Of a stretch of 64,000 nt of DNA, positions 31,601-43,940 are shown piece after piece. Source of the stretch: Halichondria panicea (taxonomy: Eukaryota > Porifera > Demospongiae > Suberitida > Halichondriidae). How positions within the stretch are numbered: position 1 is the stretch's first letter; every line of letters starts with the position of its first letter. The notes beneath the pieces were generated by a model. It worked only from the letters and a program-made list of their open reading frames with translations. It did no database searches and was not told the origin of the DNA. Location of the stretch: assembly GCF_963675165.1 (NCBI RefSeq), contig NC_087388.1, forward strand, positions 1,776,800 through 1,840,799, written 5' to 3'. Made by a program: the position numbers and the translations under genes.

Positions 31601-34600
31601 TATTGAAGTACATGATTTTCTATTGAAGTACATGATTTTCTAAATTGGATAGAACATTTCCTCTAACCAATCAGATTGCAGTATTTATGACAAACATGAT
31701 CTAAAAGCCTATAGAAACTCTTACTTGCACTTCATTGATCCTTGAGCAGCTGTAGCAGTCTACACACAGACACACTACCGGCTGTATACCTCACTTGCGC
31801 ATGCGCACCGAGGCATAATTATGTCTGTCAGCATTAGATGTAACACACTATATTTAGTGCATTGAAGAATACTTACCGTAAGCTCTATTTTAGTGTTGTT
31901 GCTCTTCTCTCTGATTGTACATGAACTGCTTCAATCAGACTCAACTAATGTCACCTATTTGTCTTGTGTTATGCAGTTTGCTGCGTCAGAAATCAATGGC
32001 CAGGCAAAGATTGACCAATGAAGAATTGGGAGCATACATTAGGGTACGTACAGATTATTTACTACAATCATTCCCCCAATACTTTTATCCCCCACACTTG
32101 GCGTGAGTGATAGCATCAGCCTAGCAATAAATGTTGTTGCTGTAGTGTTATCTCTTCTGTGCATGCATGCATAAACTAATAAACTGTTGTGTGTGTAATT
32201 TTCCTATTCTGTCAACTAAGCACTCCTCCACCAGGGTGTCATACAGGGGGGGAAGGGGGAATATCCCCCCTCTGGCTCCAATTTCCCCCCCCCTAAATTT
32301 GCATTCAGGTACTAGTTGTATGACTGAGTGTCCATAGCCGGCAGGGTAGTGAAATAATTATTTAAATGTTCTGGTGACTTTTCAAAGCATGCCCTACCGT
32401 ATAGCGGGTATATTTCGACGGTATAAATTTTCGCGGATGTGCCTTTAGAAAGGTTTTCGCGGATTTAATTTTCGTGGAATAGCGCCTTTTTTGCAGCATG
32501 CATGCATGAAATATTAAATTCGCGGTTATAAATGTTCGCGGTTCATGCCTAATCCGCGAAAACCACGAACATTTATACCCTCGAAATATACCCTCTATAC
32601 GGTATTTCCCCCTTCTACTTCAAAATCCTGTATGACACCCTGCCCCACCCCTACAGTGCGTCCTCTCCCACCCGTCCTGCTGGGTAGTTCAGTTCCGAGC
32701 CCTCTACACTCGCAGTCTGCTGGAGAAGACCCTGAGGCGTAAGGTGGAGAGGGCCATGATGCAGCTGCAGTATCTGGTGGACTATGTCGGAAAGGGGAGT
32801 GGTGCGGGTGTAGAACGTATGTTTCTGTTCTACTGTGTACCCATGCCACCAAGATGGATCTTAGAGGTGAGTGGAAGAAAATTTTTACTAAAATGGAGCA
32901 TTTTTCTGTTGTGGTGTTTTATCTGTTAACTGATCCCCTCTGTAATTAAAATCCCATTACCTCATATAGTATTAGGGTACATAAGTACGTAAATGTAGTA
33001 ATTGACTCAAATTTAAATTCACAAATAATTATAACCACCTCTGCACACACACACACCTCACAGCGCCAGCTGGCCCAGGTCCTGGTGTCCCTCGGCTCTC
33101 ACCACAGTGCCCTGGAGATCTACGAGCGTCTCCAACTCTGGGAGGACATCATTACCTGTTACCAGGCAACCGGCAGGAAAGGACGAGCGGAGGAAATTGT
33201 CAGAGAGAAACTCCAAGAAAAGGAAACGCCCACCATGCTGTGTCTCCTTGGTGACCTAACAAATGACCCCCAGCATTACAAACGAGCGTGGGAGGTGTCT
33301 AATAATCACAGTGCACGTGCTCAGAGGGCCCTGGGGCTGTATCACCTGAGGAGAGAGGAGTATCACGAGTGCATAGAGAGTTTGCAGCTGTCATTGAAAG
33401 TCAACGCAATGCAGGTGGGTGTGACAGGCTGTATCGGTAATGTGCTTAGTCTTGGACCTGGAGCCCATTATCCACACCTAGCAATTGTATCTCCTTTGTT
33501 TCGTCTTGTGTCACTACAAAAAAGTATACAAAACGAGTATACGTGTACTTAGTGGAGCAAGCTAGTAATTATTGTGTGTACATGTATGAACTGTTTTGAT
33601 TCTGTGGTACGAGTGTTGACTCTCTTGTTGTGTGTAGGATGGGCTGTGGTTCAGTCTTGGTTGTGCTGCCTCCAAGGTTGGGGACGTGGACCTCGAGGTA
33701 AAGGCTTTCCATCGAAGTGTCACTCTGGAGCCAGACGTGAGGAGAGGGTGGGGTGGGCGTGTCTCATACGTATTGGGGGCGTGTATTATAGAAGAGACAA
33801 GTTCTACACTATTCTAGTGGAACCTGTGCCTTTATAAGCGAGCACCCGTGCAATGCAGTAAGCCCTTTTACATCTCTATGTCATCATCAACCCCAAAATT
33901 CTTAAATTTACGGAAGAGACTGTACTGTAATGGCCTCAATCCTTGTAGTTTCCCGAGGCCTGGAGCAACTTGGGATCTGCTTATCTCAAGAAGAAAGAAA
34001 CGTGAGTGCCCTAAATATTACTTAATGTCACCTATCATAAACGGGTACTAATTTTAGCGAATTTGTAATATCACTAAATTGAGTCTCGCTAATAATAATT
34101 TAAAAACGCATTATGGATTAAATCACTAATGAAAATGTGTTTTTAAGAGTATGCTAAGCAAGCTAGCCCTTTTTTCATCTGTATCTGACTCCATTCAACC
34201 ATAAACTCATACTTGTACATCTTTTGACAAATATTTGTGTTAATGAATTTGCTACAAATCCGCCAAAATTAGTGCCCTAAAAATCTGAATTACTACCCGT
34301 CTATAATAGTAGCATTAAGGTATACCTTAGGCTTACGTAATCGGCTACATCACGCAATCGATGTTTCTTGTCTAAAGTCCATGTTTGTTAATACAAGTAC
34401 TGGTGGAAGCAGAAATATCTTGTTTGGAGTAGTGTAGTGCCTTTGTAGTCGTTTGCTATTGACAAGTATAGTTTTCAATGTTTTCCCTTGTCCGGCCATG
34501 CAATAAGTTTATTCGCTTGAGTGTTTTTCCCACAATGTGCATTACTCTGCTCCAATTATTTGTGTTACAATGTTGTGTGTGTTGCAGAGTGAAGGCATAT

Positions 34601-35171
34601 CATGTGTACAAGGAGGCGGTCAAGTACGGCTACAGCAATTGGAACATATGGGACAACTTTCTGGTGGTATGTTATGACATGTACATGTGTGTAACTTTCT
34701 TGTCTTGGACTATGGAACCAACGGTTTCTATGGAACCTTTTATAATCCAGCCTTGTATTGTTTTTAAAAGCCTTGCTATAATTATTATGTGTTCAAATTC
34801 ATATGGGGTTGGCATGTGTGTACTATATACGTGTAGACTGCAGCCATAATTGTTAGGTTGTGTGGGTTTAGCTACTGTACAGAAGTTATGTTGTTGTTTT
34901 GCGCAGGTGTGTGCCGAGGTGGGTGCATTTGGAGACGCCATCAGAGCATATCATCGTCTCATGGATCTGAGGGACAAGTATGTTGACGTGGGCGTGCTCA
35001 GAGTCTTGGTGACAGCTGTCAACGACAACCTTCCGGACTTCAAGAAGCAACCAGGTAATGCCACGCCCCATTCATGTACCTGCAGGAGTTTATCCACTGC
35101 CGATTTTTGAGTATTTTCTTGACCAATTAATTTTTTCTAGTTAACTTATCTTCGCATGTGTTAGCCACACA

Positions 35172-35213
<42 letters not shown>

Positions 35214-36006
35214 TTACCCCACCCCCACCCAACACACACACACATTCAGCTGATTTACTCCGAGGCAAGTTGGGGGAGCTCCTCGGTCGACTGTGTGCCA
35301 GCACCACCGTCGGGTGTGAGGTGTGGCATCTCTACGCTACCTACCACTTTGCCAGCGACGACCCACTCAACCAAGAGAAGGTGTGGTTGAATGGTGTTGG
35401 AGATGTGTGTGTGTTTGTGTTTTCTTCAAATTAAAATCATCATTGTAGTCACTGCATGGAGTTCAATTCTGATACTCTCTCACAAGTTTCTTAGTAGGAT
35501 ATAATAGGTACATGTATAGTTCACATCAAAGCTTGAGTATTCATACATGTATGATATGTACACAATGTGTGCTGAGCAATGGTCTTGTAGCACTAAATTG
35601 ATCTTGCACATCATGTGATCACCACAGGGGCTGATAGAGATGCAGAAGGCTCAGCGAGCAGTAAGACAGGAGGCGGACTGGGACAAAGACGAACAGAAAT
35701 TGGGGAGGGTGGTCCAATTCACTATTGACTATTGTCAAGGTAACAACAATGCACTATAGGCTTGTAATTAAAGTACACTCGGAATACCTCTCAACTTGAT
35801 TCGTACATTCTGCATTTGGTTTTTTAAATATTGAGTTATTGTTAAATTTTGGCTCACTCTAAATTTTCTAAGGCAGTGTTCTTTTGTAACAACCACTTAC
35901 TGATTGGCTGGTGTTCACTACTGTTACGGGGGTGGACTTAACAACGTGTTTACTTCACTAGCTAAATAATTAGCTAAAGTTACATTCTCACGCACGCACG
36001 CACACA

Positions 36007-36065
<59 letters not shown>

Positions 36066-36728
36066 CTTGTCGACGTGTTAGTGCTCTAAGAGGTTCTGAC
36101 CAGCGTAAGCTATCTCTCTCAAACCTCTCATCAGCTAAGCTAGTGCTTCAGTCACTGCTATCTAAGGCAAAGGTAAATGGGGTATAGCACAAATGTTTGT
36201 CTCTACCTCAATACATAAAGTGTTTTCCCTTGCAATTATGGGTGTAAGAAGACCTCATTTATAATGATCCCTCTATATGAACTGAATATTGACCTTTACT
36301 TTTGTGTCATCATGATGTGCACTACTTATGCATGTGAACTCTTGGCACCTGTTATAATAGTGGTTGACCATCAGTGGGCGGTGGTGGTTTATTCTGCAAC
36401 CAAGGTCAAAATACGCAGACTTATTCATTGTATTGTCTTTGCAAAATGGCATACTACTCTGATTCGGGTTTTTTTACAGACACTGCAGCATATTTCTTAC
36501 TTATCGTGCCCTCGTCATGCCTTATGCTGTACTGCTAATAACCTGTACTTGTAACTTATAATTATATCTACATGTTATAATTATACTGTAAAGGATGCAA
36601 TAATAATTTTTTCTTTACAGGGATTTGGACTAACAGAGGTCACAAGTGTGCAGCTGATAATTGAACACTTAGAGAATGAACTGAAATCAGTACTCTCATC
36701 AATGACTGAGCTAGATGTGAACTCTTAA
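28603..36728 (+). CDS. TTC27: Tetratricopeptide repeat protein 27 (TTC27), ~792 aa, 17 exons
   Basis: Exons: 28603-28669, 28750-28946, 29234-29435, 29731-29855, 29917-29968, 30141-30405, 31977-32043, 32657-32875, 33064-33414, 33638-33736, 33949-34001, 34588-34663, 34907-35054, 35250-35380, 35628-35739, 36066-36172 and 36621-36728. All join in phase. Family signatures: [81 protein letters not shown], the TPR block [16 protein letters not shown], and [18 protein letters not shown]. Human TTC27 is 843 aa, so the length fits. It is a TPR scaffold linked to HSP90/R2TP-type assembly and RNA polymerase or snRNP biogenesis in yeast and human. Exon 4 is uncertain: the nearer acceptor at 29783 breaks the frame, while the acceptor before 29731 keeps it. 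Confidence 0.9.
30950..31082. mobile_element. 133-bp palindromic MITE in TTC27 intron 6
   Basis: About 42 bp at each end are inverted copies (TTAGACACTGTTTAGGAAGT against its complement) with one or two mismatches. The tips TTAG/CTAA would fit a TA target duplication, as in Tc1/mariner-type MITEs, but this assignment is weak. Confidence 0.8.
31100..31520 (+). pseudogene. Coding-like relic in TTC27 intron 6
   Basis: One frame encodes a Pro/Gln-rich repeat ([20 protein letters not shown]) followed by [10 protein letters not shown]. After a possible 41-bp intron comes [20 protein letters not shown] and a basic segment ending TIPKK. The pattern resembles the N-terminal part of transposon-derived proteins of the DUF3504/Crypton kind seen in invertebrates, from memory only. 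No catalytic part follows within the intron. It may be a captured 5' fragment. Confidence 0.35.
31589..31705. repeat. 20-bp tandem repeat joined to dispersed repeat copy 2
   Basis: TACATGATTTTCTATTGAAG occurs two and a half times (31589-31642), then passes straight into the second copy of the repeat that opens the window (31645-31705). Confidence 0.7.
32232..32642. mobile_element. Nested MITEs in TTC27 intron 7
   Basis: The outer element has CAGGGTGTCATACAG at 32232-32246 and its complement at 32628-32642. Inside it, 32395-32604 is a second palindromic element whose tips are TACCGTATAG and CTATACGGTA, with TATATTTCG and TTTTCGCGG-type inner repeats. The outer element ends only 14 bp before exon 8 (32657), so it supplies part of the region just upstream of the splice acceptor. 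Confidence 0.8.
35166..35245 (+). repeat. (CA)n microsatellite before TTC27 exon 14
   Basis: A run of CA dinucleotides at about 35170-35210 and shorter CA runs to 35243. Exon 14 begins at 35250. Confidence 0.9.
35996..36065 (+). repeat. (CA)n microsatellite forming the acceptor of TTC27 exon 16
   Basis: About 30 CA units run directly into the AG that precedes exon 16 at 36066, replacing a normal polypyrimidine tract. Confidence 0.9.
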
Positions 36729-37105
36729 GACCATAACATTTTTGTGTGCTCTCATGTGGAATTTTTGGCATTGCCTTAAGTTGTCATTTGCTAATGTAAA
36801 TAGAGAGTTGTGGGTGTTTGATTGATTGTTCTTTGGCCAAATTAAGAACACTGCCTTTTAAAAAACGGGAGTTGCTGTGGTTGGCACCGCTTATCTACAA
36901 GCACTCGTGTTAATATACAACATGTAAGGAACAGTTTCCGTGGTTATACATTGAAGTGCCCACTTGCACTCGCTTGGTAATTGCTTACAATGGTCATAGT
37001 ACATACGCACAACTTGACATAATAATGGAATTGTGTAAAACCAAAAGTGTGAAAATAAATTGTTTAATGATATATACTTGTACATACATGATTATTTTTC
37101 TCAGT
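36729..37105. other. Short AT-rich intergenic region
   Basis: 377 bp between convergent TTC27 and ligand-like copy A. Only 3' untranslated sequence is expected; no gene or repeat is recognised. Confidence 0.4.
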
Positions 37106-39309
37106 TTAGTTCTTCTTATAATCAGAAATCCTCGTGAGGTCAAAACCGGCACCTCCATAATCAGGATTGTTGATTTCTGCCGACTGTACACTGGTGTAGA
37201 GGGTGTTCTCAAACTCATGATCAGTCATGGTTGATCTCATCGTACTCGTGTTGGCTAGCTTTGTGGATGTAGTTCGTTCCAAAGTGTTGTCGGGGATACC
37301 GTACGCTGGGTTGTCTCCATGTATCTCACCATTAGGGAAGTATGTAGCAACGATGGCTGTATATATGGTAACAGAGATCAAGGTAAAACTAACATTGTAT
37401 ATGGATCTATGTGCCGTATGCATACACATACATTATTATATTGTCACTACGAATTAACTGATATTCGCCCATGATAATTAATTATAGGCTCCCTGTTCAC
37501 TGGATGTAACACATTACTAATGTACAACTTCCAGACCTTCGATAACTGCACTTACATTTCTTTTTCCTTACAAGACAGGCAATCACCACTAGCAAAGAGA
37601 TGATGATCAACACTAGCAGAAGCAGTGCAGCCGTTATCCCACCCACCAGTGCCTCTATGACAACTCCATCCCCAAATCCTATCGAAAAATCAATTGAAAT
37701 AGTATGACTGGGTTACGTTGCTCACAAAATAAATGTGGGTACGTACTTTTTGATTGCATATCCGGGCAGTGGCTACACAGTTCTCCAGTGAATCCAGGAT
37801 TGCAATCACATGTGAAGTTAGTTTGTCCGTTAACACAGCGACCGTTTCTGTTACAATTCACACCATAGCAATAATCAATCCTCTCACATAGCGACCCAGT
37901 GAACGGAGGGTCACAGTTACAGGAGAATGAGTTTACGCCATCGATACACGTACCGAGTCCATTGCAATCTTGATTCACGCAATCGTCAATGTTAGTTTCA
38001 CAGTTCATACCTGTGAATCCAGTATTGCAGACACAGGTATATGAATTGAGCCCATCAATACATTTACCACTTCCACTGCAAATTTGAAACTCACAGTCGT
38101 CAACATTTGTGTTGCAAGTAACACCAGTATACCCAGCATCGCATACACAAATATAAGAGTTGATTCCATCCATACACAGTCCTTTACCACTGCAGTTTTG
38201 ACTATCACATTCGTCAATATTTGTCTCACAGTTTGACCCAGAAAAACCTGGTGCACACTCGCAATGATAAGAGTTGATTTCATCAATACAGCGGCCATTA
38301 CCACTACAATTCTCATCTTCACAATCATCAATGTTTCTCTCACAATCAATCCCAGTATAGCCAGGATTACAGTCGCAAATGTGTGATGATTCTTCGTTGG
38401 TGCATATTCCATTTCCATTACAAGACTGTCCAAAGCAATAGTCTATCAACTCACAATTTTCTCCCATGAAACCATCATTACAAACACAGGTATAGCTGTT
38501 CATCATCTTAACACACATGCCACTTCCATTGCACATGATGCTATCACGTTCACACACATCAACAAACTGACATTGTTCTCCATGGTAAATTGTTGCACAG
38601 TGCACTCTAACAATCAGACTCATCTTTCCGTAATTGTGAACTCCTGATACGTTAGTCAGTGTTAAGCCAGCACTGTTGAGAACGTTGCTGCGTAGTTGGA
38701 CTGTAATTATATCAACAAGATCATCGGAATCACTTTCCTGAGAATCCCTATCTATCACTCCTACATACAGCTGGATACCATTCTGAAATGGAAGTTTAGT
38801 AACGTTCATACTTTTGTTGTTAGCAAAACTATCTTACCCAAAGTTGGTCATCAGTCAGTGTTATCATATTAGGTCCAGTTGAAGTGAATTCAAGAGAATC
38901 ATCATTCAAGACAATGTCTGTAGTAAACATTTGTGGTGCCATGCATCCACTTGTTTCTGTAGGTGGAGTACTGAATGGACGCAAACAGAATGTGAAGAAG
39001 TTATCACAGAGCTCATCTTCAGTACATATTCCATCATTCGAAAGATCACTGTTTTCTGCTGGATCACAACATTCTCCATTGTTACCAGCTGCTCTACTCT
39101 CTGGGTTGTTGTAGGACCTGAGATTTACTTGAACCACATAGTCACACAGAGCTCTGTGGTCACTTAGCTGTACAGATTTTGTAACATAATTATTGAGCAG
39201 AATATTCTAGAATATTCTGCTATAGTGAGATCTAGTGAGATCTAGAGATCTGTGATTTTCTCACCATATAAATCACAAAGAAACAGAGGAGAGTAAAATT
39301 GTACCTCAT
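37106..39309 (-). CDS. Notch-ligand-like transmembrane protein, copy A (intact), 594 aa
   Basis: Exons 39309-39265, 39167-38838, 38782-37747, 37678-37556 and 37356-37106 join in phase (595 codons). Signal peptide MRYNFTLLCFFVIYM is its own exon. An MNNL-like domain follows (VNLRSYNNPESRA, CCDP, CDNFFTFCLRP, the pattern of Delta/Jagged N-termini). The start of a DSL-like motif (VHCATIYHGEQCQF) runs straight into EGF 1, so a full DSL is missing. Seven EGF repeats come next, most with calcium-binding NIDDC/NIDEC starts. The transmembrane helix lies in exon 4 (ITAALLLLVLIIISLLVVIA) with a RKKK stop-transfer. The ~80-residue tail has NPAY and NPDY motifs of the NPxY endocytic type. Likely a cell-surface ligand; receptor unknown. 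Confidence 0.85.
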
Positions 39310-40597
39310 CTTTTTAGTCCACTGGTAGAGGTGGTCTAGATCAGAGATTACTCTATCCCTGTCTAGATCTCTGTCTATATTCAATATTGTTGTTAATTTT
39401 ATGCGCATGTGCAAGTGCAAAAACAGAGGTGTGGCTGCATGGGTGCTTTTTCGCCATTCAATCTCTCTATCCCAGAATGAGTTTATCTCAATTGAATTGT
39501 ACACCCTCTTAGCAGTGGTGTATTGATGCTATCAAGAGGAGATGCGGCTGTGTACTGATTAAAGTAGTCATCCATACCGTCAAGAGCTCTGATACTCCTG
39601 ATGCCGTGAACTTATCATAATTATCCTCGGCTTTCATTCAAACTTTAGCAGGCAATGCAGGCAAAGTCATGCAGATAGAGAGTTTTATCTCCACCAGCTC
39701 TATAATACGTACATCACGTACTCTGTTTGTAAACACGCTCTCAATTAATTTTACCACTTTAAGTAAAAGATATCTTGTTAGTACACAAGATATATATTTT
39801 TTAGTATTGGATCTTTATACCAGTATACCATTTATAGGTAGTTGTATGCAGCTATATACTGTATAATATACTGTAATCAGTATAATAATGATTCAGTCTT
39901 CAGAGGATGTAGTCTGTAGACTAGTTCATCAAACATTCTGATGTGTGCTTGTAGAAGGAGCTGCTTTAGAGACACGTACTCTGGAAGAGGGCTATAGGGC
40001 TCAGGCTGAGCCTTGCTCACTAGCACTGCACGCACTGCACTAGGCATGTTCAGCTTCTGTACGTATTCAAAGAAAAAGAAACCGTAATGTAAGAGTGCTA
40101 TTCTAAGCTTACCTTTGCTCTGGCATAGCCGGGTCTATAGACACAGTCAGAATAAGTATATTTTTATTGGAATTACGTTGTTGTTATTAAAATTTTGTTA
40201 GTTTTCGATCATGTATAATTATGTATGGTGGCATGTTTACAGAACAGCGCTTTTAAGAAACAGGGGTTGCTACTTATCTACACATGTCAAGCACTTACAC
40301 TGAATATGCTTTATACCATGAATAAGGGTAGTGTGCCATGGTATACAATTATACTCACGCTTGCACAATGTATAAGTACCCAGCATGACTAATATAAGGA
40401 TGTATACTTGAACAAAATGCAATTAGTGAGAACATTCATAAAATGCAATAGCACAACTCAACAACTCAACTATTACTACTTTGAAAAAGCAAAAAAACAC
40501 TGGATAGTGTAATGTCACAAAACACAGAACACTGCATGATAATGTGTTGAAGGCTATAATTTTATAATAATTGTTCCTCACTGAAAAATGTTATCCT
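39310..40597. other. Spacer between copies A and B, shared with the E-F spacer
   Basis: 1.3 kb without a gene. Most of it is near-identical to 60230-60635 and 62010-62736 between copies E and F, so it was duplicated with the genes. Upstream regulatory sequence of copy A must lie at its left end. Confidence 0.7.
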
Positions 40598-43513
40598 TTA
40601 GAGTGAGAACTCCTTGAGATCAATATCTTCATCATCGGGATTGTTGACTTCTGCCAACTGTACACTGTCGTAAAGGGTGTTCTCAAACTCAGCAATGTCT
40701 GATCTCATCGTACCTGTGTTGGTTAGGTTTGTGGATGTAGTTTGTTCCAAGGAGTTGTCGGGGATCCCGTACACTTGGTTGTCTCCATGCATCTCACCAT
40801 TTGGAAAGTATGTAGCATTGATGGCTGTATGGCAACAGAGGGGCATATAGAACAAATAAACGTTGACGCACGTGTGTACACATGCACATTAATGTGACAG
40901 GCTCTGGGAAAACCAGACTATTGGAGCAGACCAAAATGTTGGTGATTAATGTACCAAGTGATAGAGCAGAGCATTGCCTACACAATGATATGCTTAGTGT
41001 TCACATACCTAGTTTCATACCCGAGTCATGCGCGTTGGAAACTCGAAGCCGTAAAATGTAGTATCGAGAAAACGGCTCTCAAAGATTGCTTAATTAGGAA
41101 AAATAAGGTAATAGCGAAAGTTTGGACGAAGCGTTTCGATGGAAAGAGTTGGATTTAGAGCATCATATTTTACAGAGAGGTAGTAGAAGGACTGTAGATA
41201 CTTATACATTAATAACATTTTATTTGAGATTTTATACTGTAGGCATAAATATAGCTGTAGCTCAATACCAAATTCTGCTCCAATAGTCTGGTTTTCCCAG
41301 AGCCTGTCACATTTATCGATAGTTTCAATACAAGCAATTCTCCTAAACATCAATAATGATAATCCACACAGGCGCTAATGTTTGGAATTCTCCCAATACC
41401 TATAAATGGTTGTCACAATTATAGGTCCTAATAAACAGTAGCATTGATGACTGTATGGCAACAGAGAGATGTATGGAACAAATAAATGTTAATACTTGCG
41501 TGTATGTACACATTTATCTATGCTTTCTACAGTATAACTGTCAATACAAGCAATTCCGAATCAAATAGGGCCCTAATAAACATCGATGTTTATGGACTCT
41601 CCAAAGCAACCAATGCCTAATCGTGTTTGTCATTATTATAGGAAACAATAACTCTAGTATACATGTCTATAACATTGTAAGGGAATATTTGATAACACAC
41701 ACATGCATGCACTCACAATTCTTTTTCTTTACAAGGTAGGCTATCGCCACTAGCAACAAGATGATGATCAACACCAGCAGAAGCAGTGCAGCCGTTACTC
41801 CACCCAGCAGTGCCTCTATGACAACTCCATCCCCCACTTCTGTAGGAAAAATGTATGTTACGCTTAGCTAACCTTCCTCTGTCTCTATTGTATATTATGT
41901 CAGGAATTGCTCACAAATACGTACACAATGTAATGTACTGTATGTACCATTTAATTGCATATCCATACTACACAGTTCTCCAGTGAATCCAGGATTGCAA
42001 TTACAAGTGAAGCTAGTTTGTTCGTTAACACAGCGACCGTTTCTGTTACAATTCACACCATAGCAATAATCAATCCTCTCACATAGCGACCCAGTGAACG
42101 GAGGGTCACAGTTACACGAGAATGAGTTTATGCCATCGATACACGTACCTATAGTCCATTACAATCTTGATTCACGCAATCGTCAATGTTAGTTTCACAG
42201 TTCATACCTGTAAATCCGGTATTGCAGACACAGATATAGGAATTGATTCCATCCATACATTCACCACTTCCGCTGCAATTCTGAAACTCACAATCGTCAA
42301 TGTTTGTGCTGCAATTATCACCAGTATACCCAGCAAAACATACACAAGCATACGAGTTGATTCCATCCATACATTCACCATTTCCGGTACAATTTTGAAA
42401 CTCACAGTCGTCAAAATTTGTGTTGCAATTAACACCAGTATACCCAGCATCGCATACACAAATATAAGAGTTGATTCCATCCATACACAGTCCTTCACCA
42501 CTGCAGTTCTGACCATCACATTCGTCAATATTTGTCTCACAGTTTGTCCCAGAAAAACCTGGTGCACACTCGCAATAATAAGAGTTGATTTCATCAATAC
42601 AGCGGCCATTACCACTGCAATTCTCATCTTCACAATCATTAATGTTTATCCCACAATCAATCCCAGTATAGCCAGGATTACAATTGCAAATGAATAATAA
42701 TTCTTCGTTGGTGCATTGTCCATTTCCATTGCAAGACTGATTAAACCATTCACACGCATAAAAAACTGACATTGTCCTCCATAGTGAAATGGTGCACAGT
42801 ACACTTTAGCAGTTAGAATAATTCTTCCATGATTGTGATTTCCTTGTATGCTGAACGTTAAACCGGCAGCACTGGCACTGTTGATCTGAAGGATACCAAG
42901 TGGGATCGTGATTGTATCAACCAGATCATCCTGGGTACCATTATCTTTATCAACCACCATCACAAACAGCTGGATATTATTCTGAAATTGAAAGCAAAAT
43001 CGTGATACAAGTAATCAGTTTACACGAATTTTTACCTGCCAAGAGCCGTTAATTGTCCATGTTAGTGGATTGGGTACTCCAAAATCAGTTGAGGTGAAAT
43101 TTAGAGAATCGCTATTAGGGATGATGTTAGTAGTGATTGTTGGTGATTGCGATGTAAAACATTCTGTATTAACTTGTCCGCTTGGTCGTAGACAGAACGA
43201 GAAGAAATTATCACAGAGCTCATCTTCAGTACAAATTTCATCATTCGAAAGATCACTGTTTTCAGTTGCTGGATCACAACATTCTCCATTGTTACCAGTT
43301 GCTCTGCTCTCTGGGTTGTTGTAGGACCTGAGATTTACTTCAACCACATAGTCACACAAAGCTCTGTGGTCACTTAGCTGTACAGATTTTTTAAGATTGA
43401 AAGGTATATTCTTAGAGTAGATCTAGTATAGCTACCTATATAGGGCCTACTATATAGGGGTTTCTCACCATATAAATTGCAAAGAAATAGAGAAGAGCAA
43501 AATTGCACCTCAT
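40598..43513 (-). pseudogene. Notch-ligand-like copy B, probably broken
   Basis: Same five-exon plan: 43513-43469 (signal peptide), 43377-43036 (MNNL-like), 42981-41948 (EGF exon), 41839-41717 (transmembrane) and 40824-40598 (tail). The EGF exon has two lesions relative to copy A. After the DSL-like GGQCQFF the frame changes and EGF 1 is missing. Near 42148-42155 an extra pair of bases brings a stop in the EGF NQDCNGL segment. The tail ends NNPDDEDIDLKEFSL, without the NPxY tyrosine of copy A. Splicing around the second lesion is conceivable (a GT follows it), so inactivity is not proven. Confidence 0.72.
40894..41310. mobile_element. 417-bp MITE in copy B, absent from copy F
   Basis: Inverted ends of about 37 bp (GTGACAGGCTCTGGGAAAAC and its complement). 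The matching intron in copy F (around 63025-63035) lacks the whole segment and shows a single short target instead. Flanks ATTAAT and ATTTAT may be a diverged target duplication of 6-8 bp. Confidence 0.8.
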
Positions 43514-43940
43514 CTTTGTATTTCACTTTAGTAGTTCTACATAGACTGCAATGCAGTCTTAACAGAGGCGTGGCTCTGGGCTCACCAGTATGCTGTTGCA
43601 ATGTTGATTGCCTGCATCCTATGGTGATATAACTCAAAATTATGTAATCTGATTAATTAAAAAGAAAACTGCCAAGCCGGATAATCGAGGTTCCGGATAA
43701 TCGAGGGCCGGATAATCGAGGTTCTACTGTATCACTTCTTGGAAATAACATTAAACACGTGTCTCAGTTTTACGACAATGCTGTAATTAAACAGGATCTG
43801 TTATTGTTTACTAACAGAGCTTACAAGTGTGCAGCTGAAAACAGTTCTCTCGCCAATGGCAGATCTTAGTTTGTCTTCCATGTACATTACGTGTGGGTTT
43901 GAACAATGGAGAACTATATGGTGCATATTATGAGTGCTGC
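43514..43940. other. Spacer with pogo-like repeat tip
   Basis: No gene. At 43675-43735 the 14-mer CCGGATAATCGAGG occurs three times, once truncated. The complement with TAGAACCTCGATTATCCGG resembles the tips of pogo/jerky-type transposons as I recall them; only one end is visible. Confidence 0.4.

Noticed and set aside
42167-42697. 176-codon plus frame and 145-codon minus frame in copy B
   Set aside because: Shadows of the EGF exon; repeats free of stops in one frame tend to be open in others. Similar shadows occur in copies A, D and E.
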